DNA from: Nitrospira sp. MA-1
Lineage (GTDB): Bacteria > Nitrospirota > Nitrospiria > Nitrospirales > UBA8639
Assembly (NCBI GenBank): GCA_032139905.1
Contig: JAQJDB010000006.1
Location: forward strand, 1,116,001 to 1,180,000
DNA length: 64,000 nt
Reading direction: 5' to 3'
Shown piece by piece: positions 33,101 through 42,500 of this stretch (position 1 is its first letter; every line of letters begins with the position of its first letter). The position numbers and the translations under genes were made by a program. The notes beneath the pieces are model-generated. The model did no database searches and was not told where the DNA came from. It worked only from the letters and a program-made list of their open reading frames with translations.

Positions 33101-36012
33101 GCCGTGGGGCCGTCGCCCTCGGTAAAGGTGAAAGCATAATCGTTGCCTGTGGCTCCGGAACTGTTGTTGGCATCCAAATCCAGAGTCGGTGCAGATGTTG
33201 CCCCGTACTGGCGTGCAAAAATATCGGTTTGCGCCCCGTCGCTGCCGGTCCATACCGCGACAAAGTTATCTCGGTCCAGCATGGCCACAGAGGCCCGGTC
33301 CTGCACGTTGGCGGTGGTTTGATTAATCAAAAACTCGACACCGATTTTTTGACCACTGGAGTTAAATTTCTGGCCAAAGACACCGGCGGTGTCATTCTGC
33401 CCAGGCTGATTTCCGGTCCCCTCCCATACAACGATGAACTCACCGATATCATCCATGGTGATCGAGGGATTTGTCTGAGTGGTTAAGAGACCTGAGGTAT
33501 TGGCAATTTTGGGGAGAAAGAGCGCATTTCCTGCTGCGTCGAATTGCCGGACATAGACCTCCACATCAAGGACTGTAGCGCGATAGGCCACGGTAAACCG
33601 CCCATCGCCACTCATACCCACAGCAGCTGCACCGGCACTGAGCTGTAAGAACACGTCAACCTGACCGCTATTTTGTAAAACCCCTCCGCTGTTGTAGAGC
33701 TGAAAGAACACGTCGGACCCGTTATCCCAGACGACCACAAAACCACCAGAATCCGAAATCCCTACCGAGGAATCTTTTGCCGCCGCTGCGGTGTTGACGG
33801 TGATGTCACTGCCGATCAACCCTCCGCCCATGCTCCCGCGTCGTACAAAGATTCCTTCGTTGCCGCCGCCGTCCCCTTCCCATGCGATCACGAAATCACC
33901 GGCGCCATTCATGTTCACGGAAGGATTTTGCTGAGTGTTAGACGTGCCGGTGTTGACGATCACGTCTCCGGCGTCGACGGCGGTGCCGTTAGCGAGAAAG
34001 CGTCGCATGAACACATCGTTTCCTTGAGTCCAGGTGACGAGAAAATTACCGCTGTCGTCGACGGCGACATCCGTCCATGCGTTCGTCCCACCTCCGATAT
34101 TGACTTGAAATTGTGCGACCTTCTGGTTGCCGCTGGCGTCTAAGACTTTGGCATACACTTGGTCGTTGGACGTGCCGTTCGTCCACACCACCACGTAGTC
34201 GCCATTCGGGGCGATATCAACTGCCCGCTCGGCCCCGCGTAGCGGGCCGCTGGTCATTTCGTTGTCTCCGGAAGGAGCGTTGACCATGAATTCATTCTTG
34301 GAGACAAAGGCGGAGGACTTATATTCATACGCGCCAATATCAGGCGCGGCATCACGGGTGAATCCCCGTTGATCGACGGCCGGCGCCCCAGTCGGTGTAC
34401 CCGCGTTAAGAGCCGGGCTGCCGGCCAGCAGCGCATGTGTCCAGGTCGGGCCGCCGTTGTCCGCCAGCACGTCGAGATTGGCGCTCACGCCGGTGATGTC
34501 GCTGCCAAAACCGGTCGCCGTGCCCACAACTTCAATCAAATTGAAGCCATTGCTGCTGAAACTGCCCCGGACATCCTTATTCGCCGTGGTGGCGGTATTG
34601 CCGCTGACAATGGTGTTTGACATGGTGACGGTTGCACTGTTGGAATAAATGGCTCCCGCGTCATTGGCATTGTTGAGTGTGAACGTGGAATTGATCACGG
34701 AGATGGGGGTATCGGTCCAGAGCCCGCCCCCTTCGTTGGTAGCGGTGTTGCCGCTGATGGTCACGTTGGTGAGGGTCCCTCCGCCTCCCCCGTGGAAGCC
34801 AATAGCACCACCAGTGTCCGCCGTGTTTCCGGACAAAAGCACGCGATTGAGATTCGCCGTTCCGTGAACGTGAATGGCTCCACCACTTCCAGCGTTTCCG
34901 GTTCCGCTGTTGTTGTTCCCAGAGAGTGTGGCGTCGGAGAGATTCAAGATGCTTGTATTATCCACAAATATTCCGCCGCCATTGTTCTCAACGCCGTTTT
35001 GAATTGTAATCCCGCTAATCGTTGCTGTAGTGGTACCTCTTAAGTGAAACACGCGATCGATTCCACCGCCGTCGATGATGGTGTTTCCGACGCCGTTTCC
35101 GATAATGATGAGATTGTCAGTAATATCAAGGTCACCCGTGGCTGCGGCATTTTCGCCAGCCCCGGTAATGGTGAGCAGATAGGTTCCGGACCCGACGAAC
35201 GTAATAGTGTCCGTGCCGGCATTCGCATTGGCGTCAATGATGGCTTGGCGGAGGGACCCGGCGCCCCCATCAGTTGTCGTAGTGACGGTGTAGGTGGCCA
35301 AGACTCCCTCCCAGGCATCCTGGGTGGCCTGGCCGATGACGACCGACGTTTCAATAAACCCGGTGGAGACTTCCAAATTCCAGTTGGCATATTCGCTGAC
35401 GTGCCCGGTCCGGTCCGTGCTCGCGGCGATATCCGCTCCCGTGAGGTCGGCTAAGTTTTGCATGGCGGATAAGCCGGCCTGACCGCGTCCAAAGTTACAG
35501 CCGTAGATCAGCAAGTCGGCCTCAGCAGACAAACTTTGTCCAATCTGACTGAACAGCGCCGCATAGTGATCGCTAATTGAATCATTGGTAAGAAAGGCCG
35601 TGCCCAAATGCAGTTCCGCCTCGGTGCCTTCGACAATAAGATGAATGGCGTCGATAGCACTCCGGCCCTTGAGCACCTCCGCAATTTGTTCAATTCCGTC
35701 CCGCCCCGCATCCAGAAGGATGACTTCAGCGCCAGGGTGAATGCCTTTCATGAGGGCCTGATAATCTTCAACCCGCGTGTCGATGAAGACAATTTCCCGA
35801 CGATCGGATGGAGTGGGGGCGGCAAGTGAAAAACTGGATGCCCAATTGGCCTCACTGTCAATGGTCATGTTGGCAGTGGAATTGATGTCTGCATGAGCAT
35901 CGGTACCCGGAGCTTGATTTTGAGCGGTCTGATCTTGAGCCACTTCTGCCCCCGTGGAAAGGGCGGCTCCATCAAAGAGAATTCTTGGTTCGAGAGCCAA
36001 TAGCGTTTTCAT
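30109..36012 (-). CDS. Giant surface protein 1 (LEPR/DUF4347, beta-helix, cadherin-like repeats)
   Basis: About 1967 residues from the ATG at 36012; an ATG at 36030 is possible, but 36012 overlaps the upstream small ORF as ATGA and matches giant 2. It opens with LEPRILFDGA (LEPR-XLL type) and has no signal peptide. DUF4347 spans about 69-238, with IYGCNFGRGQAG but VEG where SHG is expected. A beta-helix follows (about 245-555, GSLRQAI start), then seven FVVVW-type propeller-like repeats (33190-34260), about eight cadherin-like/tandem repeats with VNDPP ends, and a Pro/Ser-rich linker. The C-terminus has a hydrophobic segment around WLLRSGVLLTALLSSVPAW and a basic tail. It probably forms a cell-surface fibre held in the membrane at its C-terminus. 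The gene overlaps the downstream kinase. Confidence 0.9.
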   Translation of the reverse strand: MKTLLALEPRILFDGAALSTGAEVAQDQTAQNQAPGTDAHADINSTANMTIDSEANWASSFSLAAPTPSDRREIVFIDTRVEDYQALMKGIHPGAEVILLDAGRDGIEQIAEVLKGRSAIDAIHLIVEGTEAELHLGTAFLTNDSISDHYAALFSQIGQSLSAEADLLIYGCNFGRGQAGLSAMQNLADLTGADIAASTDRTGHVSEYANWNLEVSTGFIETSVVIGQATQDAWEGVLATYTVTTTTDGGAGSLRQAIIDANANAGTDTITFVGSGTYLLTITGAGENAAATGDLDITDNLIIIGNGVGNTIIDGGGIDRVFHLRGTTTATISGITIQNGVENNGGGIFVDNTSILNLSDATLSGNNNSGTGNAGSGGAIHVHGTANLNRVLLSGNTADTGGAIGFHGGGGGTLTNVTISGNTATNEGGGLWTDTPISVINSTFTLNNANDAGAIYSNSATVTMSNTIVSGNTATTANKDVRGSFSSNGFNLIEVVGTATGFGSDITGVSANLDVLADNGGPTWTHALLAGSPALNAGTPTGAPAVDQRGFTRDAAPDIGAYEYKSSAFVSKNEFMVNAPSGDNEMTSGPLRGAERAVDIAPNGDYVVVWTNGTSNDQVYAKVLDASGNQKVAQFQVNIGGGTNAWTDVAVDDSGNFLVTWTQGNDVFMRRFLANGTAVDAGDVIVNTGTSNTQQNPSVNMNGAGDFVIAWEGDGGGNEGIFVRRGSMGGGLIGSDITVNTAAAAKDSSVGISDSGGFVVVWDNGSDVFFQLYNSGGVLQNSGQVDVFLQLSAGAAAVGMSGDGRFTVAYRATVLDVEVYVRQFDAAGNALFLPKIANTSGLLTTQTNPSITMDDIGEFIVVWEGTGNQPGQNDTAGVFGQKFNSSGQKIGVEFLINQTTANVQDRASVAMLDRDNFVAVWTGSDGAQTDIFARQYGATSAPTLDLDANNSSGATGNDYAFTFTEGDGPTAIADSDTDLTDVDSTTFAYVTLSVSGLLDGNAEVLILDMDTFSLATDAPGQDTTGGNYHVRVSTAAGTAIVTIIKQGGGTFSEIETETLLKAIQYQHMDTDAPSDGDRLIEVRVNDGTTDSAAARTTINVDPANDQPVFGGLDNTPAFTEGSAAVVLDSNATIADPELDAANDYNGATLTLARNGGANAEDVFAESGTLSILTEGGSLIVGGTTIGTVTTNSGGTLVLTFNSNATTALVNSALQQITYANSSSNPPGSVQVDFVINDGNSGGQGSGGARGDSGSITVTINGVNDPPTVDLDTNDSSGATGNDYTVTFTEGGGPIGIADSDTDLLDADSTTFAYVKLGVSGLLNGNAETLVLDGNIFTLATAVAGQDTTGGNYHVVIATGAGTATVTITKQGGGTFTEVETETVLKAIQYQHTDTSNPTDGNRLIDVYVNDGTADSAAARTTFNVNPVNDPPVAVGDGFIVNEGSTTRLNLSNNDSDPDDGLDLISITIVSGPTNGTITSVNADGTVDYTHDGSETLSDSFTYTIRDLSGLTSNTVTVDLTVTPVNDPPTAIADSFTVNEGSTNTLHLSNNDTDPDNGLDLTSITIVSGPTNGTITSINPDGTVTYTHDGSETLSDSFTYTIRDLSGTTSNIVTVDLTVTPVNDAPIITSNGGGATANIFVTTGTRAVTDVHATDAEGNPLTYSIVGGVDAALFTIDPATGVLTFITAPDFQAPGDVGADNIYDVIVQSYDGTSVDTQAIAVTVTQTNVPPQIFIPPPQDPAPSSDPPPRDSGDETSEDQAPGNGGSIDPGSPGNIPDSGQGSTSTGAKNSVTENTLGRHELPAKQEDGERTGMVGMVSDMWSLLRKPLDITAFKDEIRSLLHRSGFLQDLDRVRDDVQEVAATEQAYLASSIAVSTGLSIGYVVWLLRSGVLLTALLSSVPAWQFVNPLLVLDAAAQKKRQRGQKGVEGDSVESLFEKPTASAEIAKETTGDPARAPRARWFNWNKR

Positions 36013-36233
36013 ACTGCTGGCTGCCTCCATCCCGTGTGCTTGGTCGCCCAGTTGTGTTGTTCCAAGTGCTTGAGTCGCAGTGGTTCTTCTTCACTTAAAA
36101 CACAAAACTTTTTTTTGCTTTTACACAGAGCTTTTGCCGGGAAGGCGGCAAATGTTGCCTGGTGCATTTTTTCTCCCTGTTTTATCTCTATACCCTCAAA
36201 ATCGAAGAAATCTTTCTCTTTCTTTTCGGCCAT
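36009..36233 (-). CDS. Small ORF coupled to giant 1, 74 aa
   Basis: I do not recognise this 74-residue protein. It is charged (MAEKKEKDFFDFEGIEIKQG) with two Cys and a C-terminal HLEQHNWATKHTGW segment, and has no signal or membrane segment. Its stop TGA (36009-36011) overlaps the ATG (36010-36012) of giant 1 as ATGA, the same arrangement seen between giant 1 and its kinase. That overlap and the lysine/glutamate-rich composition support a real gene. No clear ribosome binding site precedes the start at 36233. It could be a leader peptide that couples translation of the giant. Confidence 0.5.
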   Translation of the reverse strand: MAEKKEKDFFDFEGIEIKQGEKMHQATFAAFPAKALCKSKKKFCVLSEEEPLRLKHLEQHNWATKHTGWRQPAV

Positions 36234-36499
36234 TTACATGATTACTGGACAACATCAGGCAATATTTTCCCATTCCCTATTTTTCTTTATTCATGAACTG
36301 GAGGACTCTGGAGAAAAGGAGAGGGCAGAATCGGATGTGTGATTTTCAACCGACGTCTTGGAGGAGCGCTTTTGACTCAAGGTGAAAATAAGGAGGGAGT
36401 TGACCTTGAAATTTCGTGGGGGTTTTCAGCTTAGATTCGGTGACATGAAGAGATGGTCATGAAAGTTATTGGAGGTTGTTCTACGTCCGGATAGAGACC

Positions 36500-36577
36500 T
36501 CATGAAAAAAAGAATTCAACATTTAATGGGAATGACTGAAATAACGCCAGACGGAATTTCGTCGATAAGGTGTTCAT
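36500..36577 (-). pseudogene. Truncated start of a hybrid kinase gene behind giant 2
   Basis: The giant 2 stop overlaps an ATG (ATGA at 36574-36577). Reading on gives 25 codons whose beginning, MNTLSTKFRLALFQ, aligns with the kinase start behind giant 1 (MNILSTKSRLAFGQ). After about residue 14 similarity ends and a stop follows at 36500-36502. This is best explained as the surviving 5' end of a second kinase gene after deletion. A repeat boundary from duplication of giant 1 is the alternative. Confidence 0.7.
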
Positions 36578-39500
36578 CGCTTATTCCAATTGAACCAACG
36601 GGCTCGAGCGGTCTTTGCGGGGTCCCCGGTCTTTTCCCCAACTATTCCGGTAGACGCCATGGATTTCTCAAACAGAGACTCCACCGAATCGTTCTTCACA
36701 GCCTTCTGGCCCTTTTGACGCTTCTTCTTCGTGGCCGAATCGAGAACTAACAGCGGATTCACAAACTGCCAGGCCGGCACCGACGAGAGCAGGGCCGTCA
36801 ACAGGACACCACTTCGAAGGAGCCATATGACATAACCAATAGACATACCGGTGGACACGGCAATGCTGGAGGCTAAATAAGTTTTTTCGGATGCCGCGAC
36901 ATCTTGAATTCCGTCGCGCACACTATCCAGGTCCTGGAGGAATCCTGATCTGTGCAGCAATGACCGGATTTCATTCTTGAGGGTGGTAAGGTCCAATGGC
37001 CTATGAAAGGAACCCATGATGTCACTCATCTCATCCACAATCCTGGTGCGTTCTTCATCTGGTTGCTTGGCGCGCCCATCGTCCTGTGCCAGAGGATTCC
37101 CCGTGTTTGAATCTCGGATTCCAGTGGCGGTAGAGCCCTGGCCGTGATCGGGGATATTCCCAGGTGAGCCGGGATCAAAACTGCCCCAATTGCCTGGCGC
37201 CTGGTCCCCCGAAGTCTCTTCGCCGGCATCTCTCGGCGGGGGATCCGGTGAAGGCGGAGAGTCCGGCGGCGGTGGAATAAAAATTTGCGGCGGAACATTG
37301 GCTTGGGTCACGGTGACGGCAATGGCCTGCGTGTCGACGGCAGTGCCGTCGGAGGCTTGGACGGTCACGTCATAGATGTTGTCCCTACCCGCATCGCCTG
37401 GTGCCTGGAAATCGGGAGCCGTGATGAAGGTGAGGACGCCGGTGGTGGGATCAATGCGAAAGAGCGCCGCATCAGCCCCGCCGATAATACTGTAAGTCAG
37501 TGTAGCGCCTTCGGCATCGCTGGCATCGACATTTGTCACGGGAGTGTTGCCCGTGATGACCGAAATATTCGCGCTGGCCCCGCCCCCATTCGAGGTGATG
37601 ATCGGCACATCGTTGACCGGGGTCACGGTCAGGTTCACCGTTACGGTGTTGGACGTCGCTCCGCTCTGATCCCGGATGGTATAGCTGAAACTGTCGGCGA
37701 GGGTTTCGGAGCCATTGTGCGTGTAATCCACTGTCCCATCAGCATTGATGCTGGTGATAGTGCCATTGGCAGGGCCTGAGACAATGGTGATGCTGGTCAG
37801 ATCCAGTCCATCATCCGCATCGGTATCATTTCCGGCGAGATTCAGTATGGTAGTCGAGCTTTCGCTGACGATAAAGCTGTCGGCTACGGCGACCGGCGCA
37901 TCGTTCACCGGGGTGACGGTCAGGCTCACCGTCACAGTATTGGACGTCGCCCCGGATAGATCATTGATGGTGTAGGTAAAACTGTCGGCGAGGGTTTCGG
38001 AGCCATTGTGCGCGTATGTCACCGTTCCATTGGCATTGATACTCGCAATTGTGCCGTTGGTGGGCCCGGCCACAATGGTGATGCTGGCCGGATCGAGGCC
38101 GTCATCGAGATCGATGTCATTCATGGCCAGGTTGAGCGTTGTCGTTGTGCCCTCGTTGACGGTAAAACTGTCGGCCAGCGCGACAGGGGGCACGTTCAAC
38201 AGATTCACGGTCAGGCTCACGGTCACGGTGTTGGAGGTGGCGGCGGCCAGATCATCGATGGTGTAGGTAAAACTGTCGGTGACGGTGGCGGATCCATTGT
38301 GGTTGTACGTCACCGTCCCATCGGTATTGATGCTGTCGATGGTGCCGTTGGTTGGCCCGGTGACAATGGTGATACTGGTCAGGTCGAGGCCGTCATCGGC
38401 ATCGAGATCATTGCCGGCCAGGTTCAGGATGGCGGTTGAACCTTGGGTGACGGTAAAGGCGTCGGCCACGGCGACGGGAGGAATATTGGTGCCGTTGATG
38501 GTGACCGTGATCGAGCCGGTATCATTGAGCGCGCCGCCGCTGCCTTGGCCGCCGGCGTTGCCATCGTCAATGGTGAAATCAATTTGCACGCTAGCGGGTG
38601 GCGTGCCACTGCTATTGGCATAGGTGAGTTGCTGCAAGGCACTGTTGACTAACGCCGTGGTGGCGTTGCTATTGAAAGTCAGCACCAGCGTGCCCCCGCT
38701 GTTGGTGGTGACCGTGCCGATGGTGGTGGCTCCCACCATCAGGTTCCCGCTTTCCACCAGTGGAAGGAGCGTGCCGCTGCCGTTGAACAGGTCCTCGGCG
38801 TTGGCCCCGCCATTGCGAACCAAAGTCAGTGTGGCACCATTGTAATTATTGGCGGCATCCAGTTCGGGGTCGGTAATGGTGGCATTGTTATCGAGCACAA
38901 CCGCTCCGCCGCCTTGAATAAAGGTGGGAGTCTGGTTCAGGCCGTTAAAGGACGGAGGGTCGTTGATGGGGGCAACGACAATGGTCGCCGTATCCATGGC
39001 GGTGAGCGATCCGCCACCCGTGTTCCCCAGATCATCGACCATCAGCGTCAACAGATCAGTGCCGGCAAAATCAGGGTCAGGCTGGTACCTGAGCGTGGCC
39101 AATGCATTATTGAGATTGGTCATCGTTCCCGTCACGGTCATCGTCGCGCTATCGTTGGTGCTGCTGACGAATGTGAGACCCGTGGTGGTCACCAGTCTCA
39201 GGAGTCCGTTGTTTACCGACAAAGTGACGGACAGATCATTGGTCCCAGCATCGATATCTGAAACGCTCACGCCCGCTATGGGCCTGTACGTATCATCTTC
39301 GTTCACGCCGAAGGATGAGGCGATGATCGTTGCCGTTGGTGGATCGTTCCCGGGATTGACATTGATCGATGTGCGGGAGGCGGCACTGTCGGCCGTGCCG
39401 TCGTTGACGATGACGTCGATCAACCGGTTACCGTCGGTGGGGGTCGCCGTGTCGGTATGTTGATATTGGACCGTCTTGATCAGAGTTTCGGTTTCCGCCT

Positions 39501-42500
39501 CGCTGAAGGTGCCGCCGCCCTGCTTGGTAATGGTCAGGGTGGCGGTTCCGGCACCGGTGGCGAGCACCACATGATAGTTTCCGCCGGTCGTGTTCTGACC
39601 GGCCACCGCGCTTGCCAGGGTAAAGGTATCGCCGTCGAGTACAAGAGTCTCGGCATTGCCGTCCAGCAGGCCGCTCACGGCCAGTTTCACATACGTGAAT
39701 GTGGTGCTGTCGGGGTCGACTACATCCGTGTCGCTGTCGGCAATCCCGATTGGGCCGGCCCCCTCGGAAAACGTGGCCGCATAGTCGTTGCCCGTGGCGC
39801 CGGAACCGTCGTTGGCATCCAGATCTATGATCGGAGGGTCATTGATGGGGTTGATGGTGACGATGATTGATCCGGTATCGTAGAGTGCGCCACCGCTGCC
39901 TTGGCTGCCCGCATTACCATCGTTAATTGTGAAGTCGATCTGCACGGTGGCCGGCGGGGCACTGCTGCTATTGGCAAAGGTGATTTGCTGCAGGGTGCTA
40001 TTGACCCGGGCCGTCGTGGCATTCCCATTAAAGGTCAAGCTGAGCGTTCCGCCGCTGTTGGTGGTGACGGTGCCGATGGTCGTGCCGCCCACTACCAGGC
40101 TCCCGCTTTCCGTCAAGGCATTCAGGGTGCCGGTGTTGGCGAACACATCCTCGCTGTTGGCGCCCCCGTTGCGGACCAACGTGAGCGTGGCGCCGTTATA
40201 GTCGTTGGCGGCATCCAGTTCAGGGTCGGCGATCGTGGCATTGTTGTCGAGCACCACCGCCGCGCCGCCTTCGGTGAAGGTCGGCGTATTATCCAGACCG
40301 CTGAATAGCGGCTGGTCGTTTGCGGGACTGATGGTGATGGTGAACACACCTGTCGCAGGGGTGGAACCGTTCTCACCGCCGTCAGCCAGGGAAAAATTAA
40401 AGCTGTCGGTCGTGGTCTCACTGCCGTTATGATCGTAGGTCACCCTATTAGAATCGATATCGTCCTGGGTAAAGGTATCGTTCACACCGAGTGGCGTTCC
40501 GGAGAGTCGAAGAGTGCCGTTGGTTGTGACGGCCGTGACCGTATAGGTCAAACCGATGCCGGCATCATCGGGGTCGCCTTCGTTTAGCATGGCCGTGGTG
40601 ATGATATTGCCAGAGGAGGCTTCATTTACCGTGGCCCCCGTGTTTGTGGCGACCGTGGGAGAATCGTTGACCGGATTGACGTTGATCGTAACCACGACGG
40701 TATTCCCATCATCCGTTCCGTCATTGACTTTGTAGGTGAATGTGTCGGTGCCGGTAAAATTTGCGACAGGCGTGTAGGAGAAAGAACCATCCGCATTGAA
40801 GCTGAAGGATTGGGCGTTGGCGGGATCGGCGCTTACCTGGATGGCCGTCAACGGATCACCATCTGCGTCGGTGTCATTGGCCAGCACACCGCCTGGACCT
40901 TCACCCGTGCCGAACGTGACGAAGGCACCGGTCATCGAGAGGTATTGGGCCTTGATCCAATCCGCGGAACGAATCGTAGTTTCAAGCCGCGTTTCGTCCA
41001 GTATCCCCTGGAACGTGCGGTCCGTTGAACCGGATCGATTGCCGATCGCCAGATCAAGCCCCGCATCGGAATTGGCTGTTCCACTTGGTGTGTCCGATTC
41101 AGTGATACCGAGAGCCACGCCGTTTACATAGATTGTCGGGTCGTTTGTCGCGGAACTGCTATCGAAGACCACCGTGACGAGTTGCCATGTGTCCAGCGAG
41201 ATGGCATTGTCGGATGATCGCCACCGTCCCTCGGTGCCGGAAAATCCAAGTTCAAAAATCAGACGACTGCCGGTATTTTCAAGCTGAAGCGCCCAGCCGT
41301 TCGTAACTATGGCGGCATCCCCTTTATCCAGGATACGGCCATAGCCACCCTCGCCCCAGGCGCTCGGGTTGATCCAGGCCGACACCGTGGCTCCCCCGGT
41401 AAAAATATTATCGATGCCCGCACTTGACGGGATGTCAATCCGGTCATTCACGCCGTCGAAGAATTGACCGTCACCAATGGTGCCGTTGATATCTAGCGAA
41501 CCATTGTTGGACCCGTTGTGGGCGTTGCCGGTCGAGTCCGTGAAATCATCGTGAAGATGTGAGAGGGCCTCGAAGTTATTGGACCACACACCCGCGGCGT
41601 TTTGGTTATCAGTGGCACCGGCGTTGTCATAATACATCCAGATGTAATCCGTGCCGGACGACGCATCGATTTGCGGCACCTTGACCCAGACATAGGACGT
41701 GCCCGACTCATTCCAACTTTCAATTTCGTAGGCCAACTCGGTGCCATCGGGGTCGACATATCGGAGGTCTTCCCCGGCGTTTTGCACCTTGGTGTAATCG
41801 ATGTTCCCGGCATCCAACGTGATCAGCACCGGAAAATCCGTGAAGTTTTCGGCCTGAGCGGGGTTGTTGAACGTCAACTTCTGTCTGCTGAGCCACGCCT
41901 CATTAAACCAGGCCGGTTCGGTTGTCAGCGAGGTGTCTTCATCGACCGTGTAGTTGTCGGCTGTGGCGGTGGGCGTAGTGTTGGGATCGATCGTGACCAT
42001 GATTGATCCGGTATCGCTGAGCGCGCCACCGCTACCCTGGGCCCCGGCGTTGCCGTCGTTGATCGTAAAGTCGATCTGTACGTTTGCCGGCGGCGTACCA
42101 CTACTGTTGGCATAGGTGATCTGCTGTAAAGCACTGTTGACCCGGGCCGTTGTGGCATTCCCGTTAAAGGTAAAGACGAGTGTGCCGCCGCTGTTGGTGG
42201 TGACGGTGCCAATGGTCGTGCCGCCCACTACCAGGCTGCCGCTTTCGGTCAGGGTACTCAGCGTGCCGCTGCCGGCGAACACATCCTCGCCGTTGGCACC
42301 GCCGTTGCGGACCAACGTGAGCGAGGCGCCGCTATAGTCGTTGGCGGTATCCAGTTCGGGGTCGGCAATCGTGGCGTTGTTATCGAGCACCACCGCCGCG
42401 CCACCTTCGGTAAAGGTGGGGGTGTTGTCCAGACCACTGAATGCAGGACCCTCGTTGACCGCTCCGATGTTGATGGTGATGGTCGCGGTGTCGGATAGTC

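Noticed and set aside
31060-33486. Several plus-strand frames inside giant 1
   Set aside because: They are shadows of the repeat-rich minus-strand gene with Gly/Val/Arg-biased products and no ribosome binding sites.
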